From positions 3,337,648 to 3,401,647 of the forward strand of contig RCSZ01000002.1 in NCBI GenBank assembly GCA_014898425.1: a stretch of DNA of 64,000 nucleotides, read 5' to 3'. The number at the start of each line of letters is the position of its first letter. The first letter of the stretch is position 1. Positions 62,765 through 64,000 of this stretch are shown piece after piece. Both the position numbers and the translations under genes were made by a program. The notes beneath the pieces are model-generated. The model had not been told where the DNA came from and ran no database searches. It saw only the letters and a program-made list of their open reading frames with translations. Source of the DNA: Botryotinia globosa (Eukaryota; Ascomycota; Leotiomycetes; Helotiales; Sclerotiniaceae).

Positions 62765-64000
62765 GACTGTGAGAATATTGAACTTCGAAATATTGCGATA
62801 CTTCACAATCAATTGTGCGAAAGTGAAAGCTATATACTACGGAAGATCACAAGGTACCTCACTTAGATACGAAGGAAAACGTGTGCCAAATAAATCTGGG
62901 GATGATGAAGAGATGCCAAGTGCAAGAAAATTGACAACTCAGTTAATTGTGTCTTCTCTGACTCAGTTTTCTGGAGATGCACTCACCTTGAATCACAATG
63001 GTATGAACATTCAGCCGCGGGAACATCACATTGCACGAGAATCGATAGTATTGTTTGTTATATGAGAAAGTAAGACAAGTTACTCAGCTCTGTTTTAAAT
63101 AATACCATTATTGATTGATCGACTCATATGTGCACAACAGATCAAATAAATCACCGTACTATGTACTGTACTCCAACCAGTTGATTCAATGTCTCAAAAT
63201 TTCAATTTATCATCAAAGATTGCCGCTTTTCGATGCTATCAAAAGTACTATGAGTTTGATATGAATCCTCTATTCCGATCATGTAAATTTAAAGTTAGAT
63301 CACAAATGTATAGCTCCTGACAGTCTTATAAAGCTCAAAAAAGGCCATCAGTATTAGGTATCATTAAACCTCTTATTCCTGACGGCTCTAATCATCTGCT
63401 TCGATCCTACTCTGTATATCACAGATTTATCACTTCACAAAACTATCTACAATCAAAGAAAGCATTGTCTCAAAGTATCGTGTATTTAAGCTGGCCTTAA
63501 CACAGCCCATGCCGAGCGTCAGCTTCTCCTGCACAAAGAGAGACGCCGATTGCTTCATTAATTTTTGTTCTCGTGAGCTGGCATCGTCAAGGTGGATTGT
63601 ACGATACCTGACAAAGTAGATTAACTTTGAAGGAAATTAGAGATTTTGAGTGCACCTAGTAGAGAACATCCTGCTAACGCCGGATCTGCTTTCTGCTGCC
63701 TCGCCGTTGACTCAATCACTGAGTGGGCCTTCGTCAGGAGTGAGATGCTCACCCAGAAGAGTGATGATAATTTCAAACAACAAATCCTATTACCCCTCAA
63801 TGCCGCTGCTCCGGGACTGTGAAACTTGATTTACCAGCTTGTTGTGTGCAAAGTTGGGGACCGCACTCCAGAGGCTGTGGCCGCCACAATGAGTAAAAAG
63901 CTTGTAGCCCTAAAGTTATTCAGTCTGATGCACGAGGTCAAGGCAAGCAACGAGGCTTATAAGATAGCCGAGATGCGCGCGAGCTACTACTTATATTTGA
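62765..64000. other. Right-edge region with nothing recognised
   Basis: No frame shows a domain. A 100-codon plus-strand frame from 62,763 overlaps the start of the ligase gene and lacks coding character. Composition becomes more GC-balanced after 63,650, which may mark the flank of a gene outside the window. Confidence 0.4.

Overview
The window looks like nuclear DNA of a filamentous ascomycete (Pezizomycotina). Gene content and the strong split between gene-rich and AT-rich DNA fit a Leotiomycete of the Botrytis/Sclerotinia type, but that placement is inference. Genes carry short GT..AG introns, often with a visible CTAAC-type branch point. Gene-bearing segments of ordinary base composition alternate with AT-rich deserts (about 0.3-1.05, 5.55-7.6 and 47.7-60.9 kb) that show C-to-T/G-to-A decay typical of repeat-induced point mutation (RIP). 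All gene models below were spliced by eye; in every case the exon lengths sum to an intact reading frame.

Left part (1.3-5.3 kb) is a sugar-acid catabolic cluster. A DHDPS-family 2-keto-3-deoxy-sugar-acid aldolase and an aldo/keto reductase are divergent from a 346-bp promoter holding two TCCNCCAAT sites, the galacturonate-response motif. Next comes an enolase-superfamily dehydratase that resembles bacterial D-galactonate dehydratase (DgoD) rather than fungal L-galactonate dehydratase. A desert follows with a long-TIR element (6.0-6.9 kb) and a solo LTR (7.07-7.30 kb). From 7.8 to 17.2 kb lies a second cluster: a Zn2Cys6 regulator, an NRPS-like A-T-R reductase and an ACS-type MFS transporter, with two copies of a 171-172 bp MITE bracketing the MFS gene. 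A tRNA-like relic with an intron follows.

The middle (18.5-39.5 kb) is mostly housekeeping or unassigned: a ubiquitin-like-domain protein, Atg27, a small unknown protein, APC10/Doc1, an IPNS-like 2OG-Fe(II) oxygenase, a polytopic membrane protein, a DHA1 MFS transporter and prefoldin subunit 4.

From 40.9 to 47.2 kb a compact trio stands out: a protein of unknown family with ATP-grasp-like motifs in an unusual order, a TauD/TfdA-type dioxygenase and an MFS exporter. It could be a small-molecule pathway that uses no NRPS or PKS. Just beyond it are a 91-bp hairpin element and a long pure (AAT)n tract. A 10.7-kb Ty3/Gypsy-like LTR retrotransposon (48,033-58,744) has inserted into that tract. It has 240-bp LTRs and a 4-bp target duplication, lies on the minus strand and is destroyed by RIP. 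Its LTRs match the solo LTR at 7 kb. After a polypyrimidine tract and more AT-rich DNA, the window ends with a phenylacetate-CoA-ligase-like AMP-dependent enzyme (61.25-62.76 kb) and about 1 kb with nothing recognisable.
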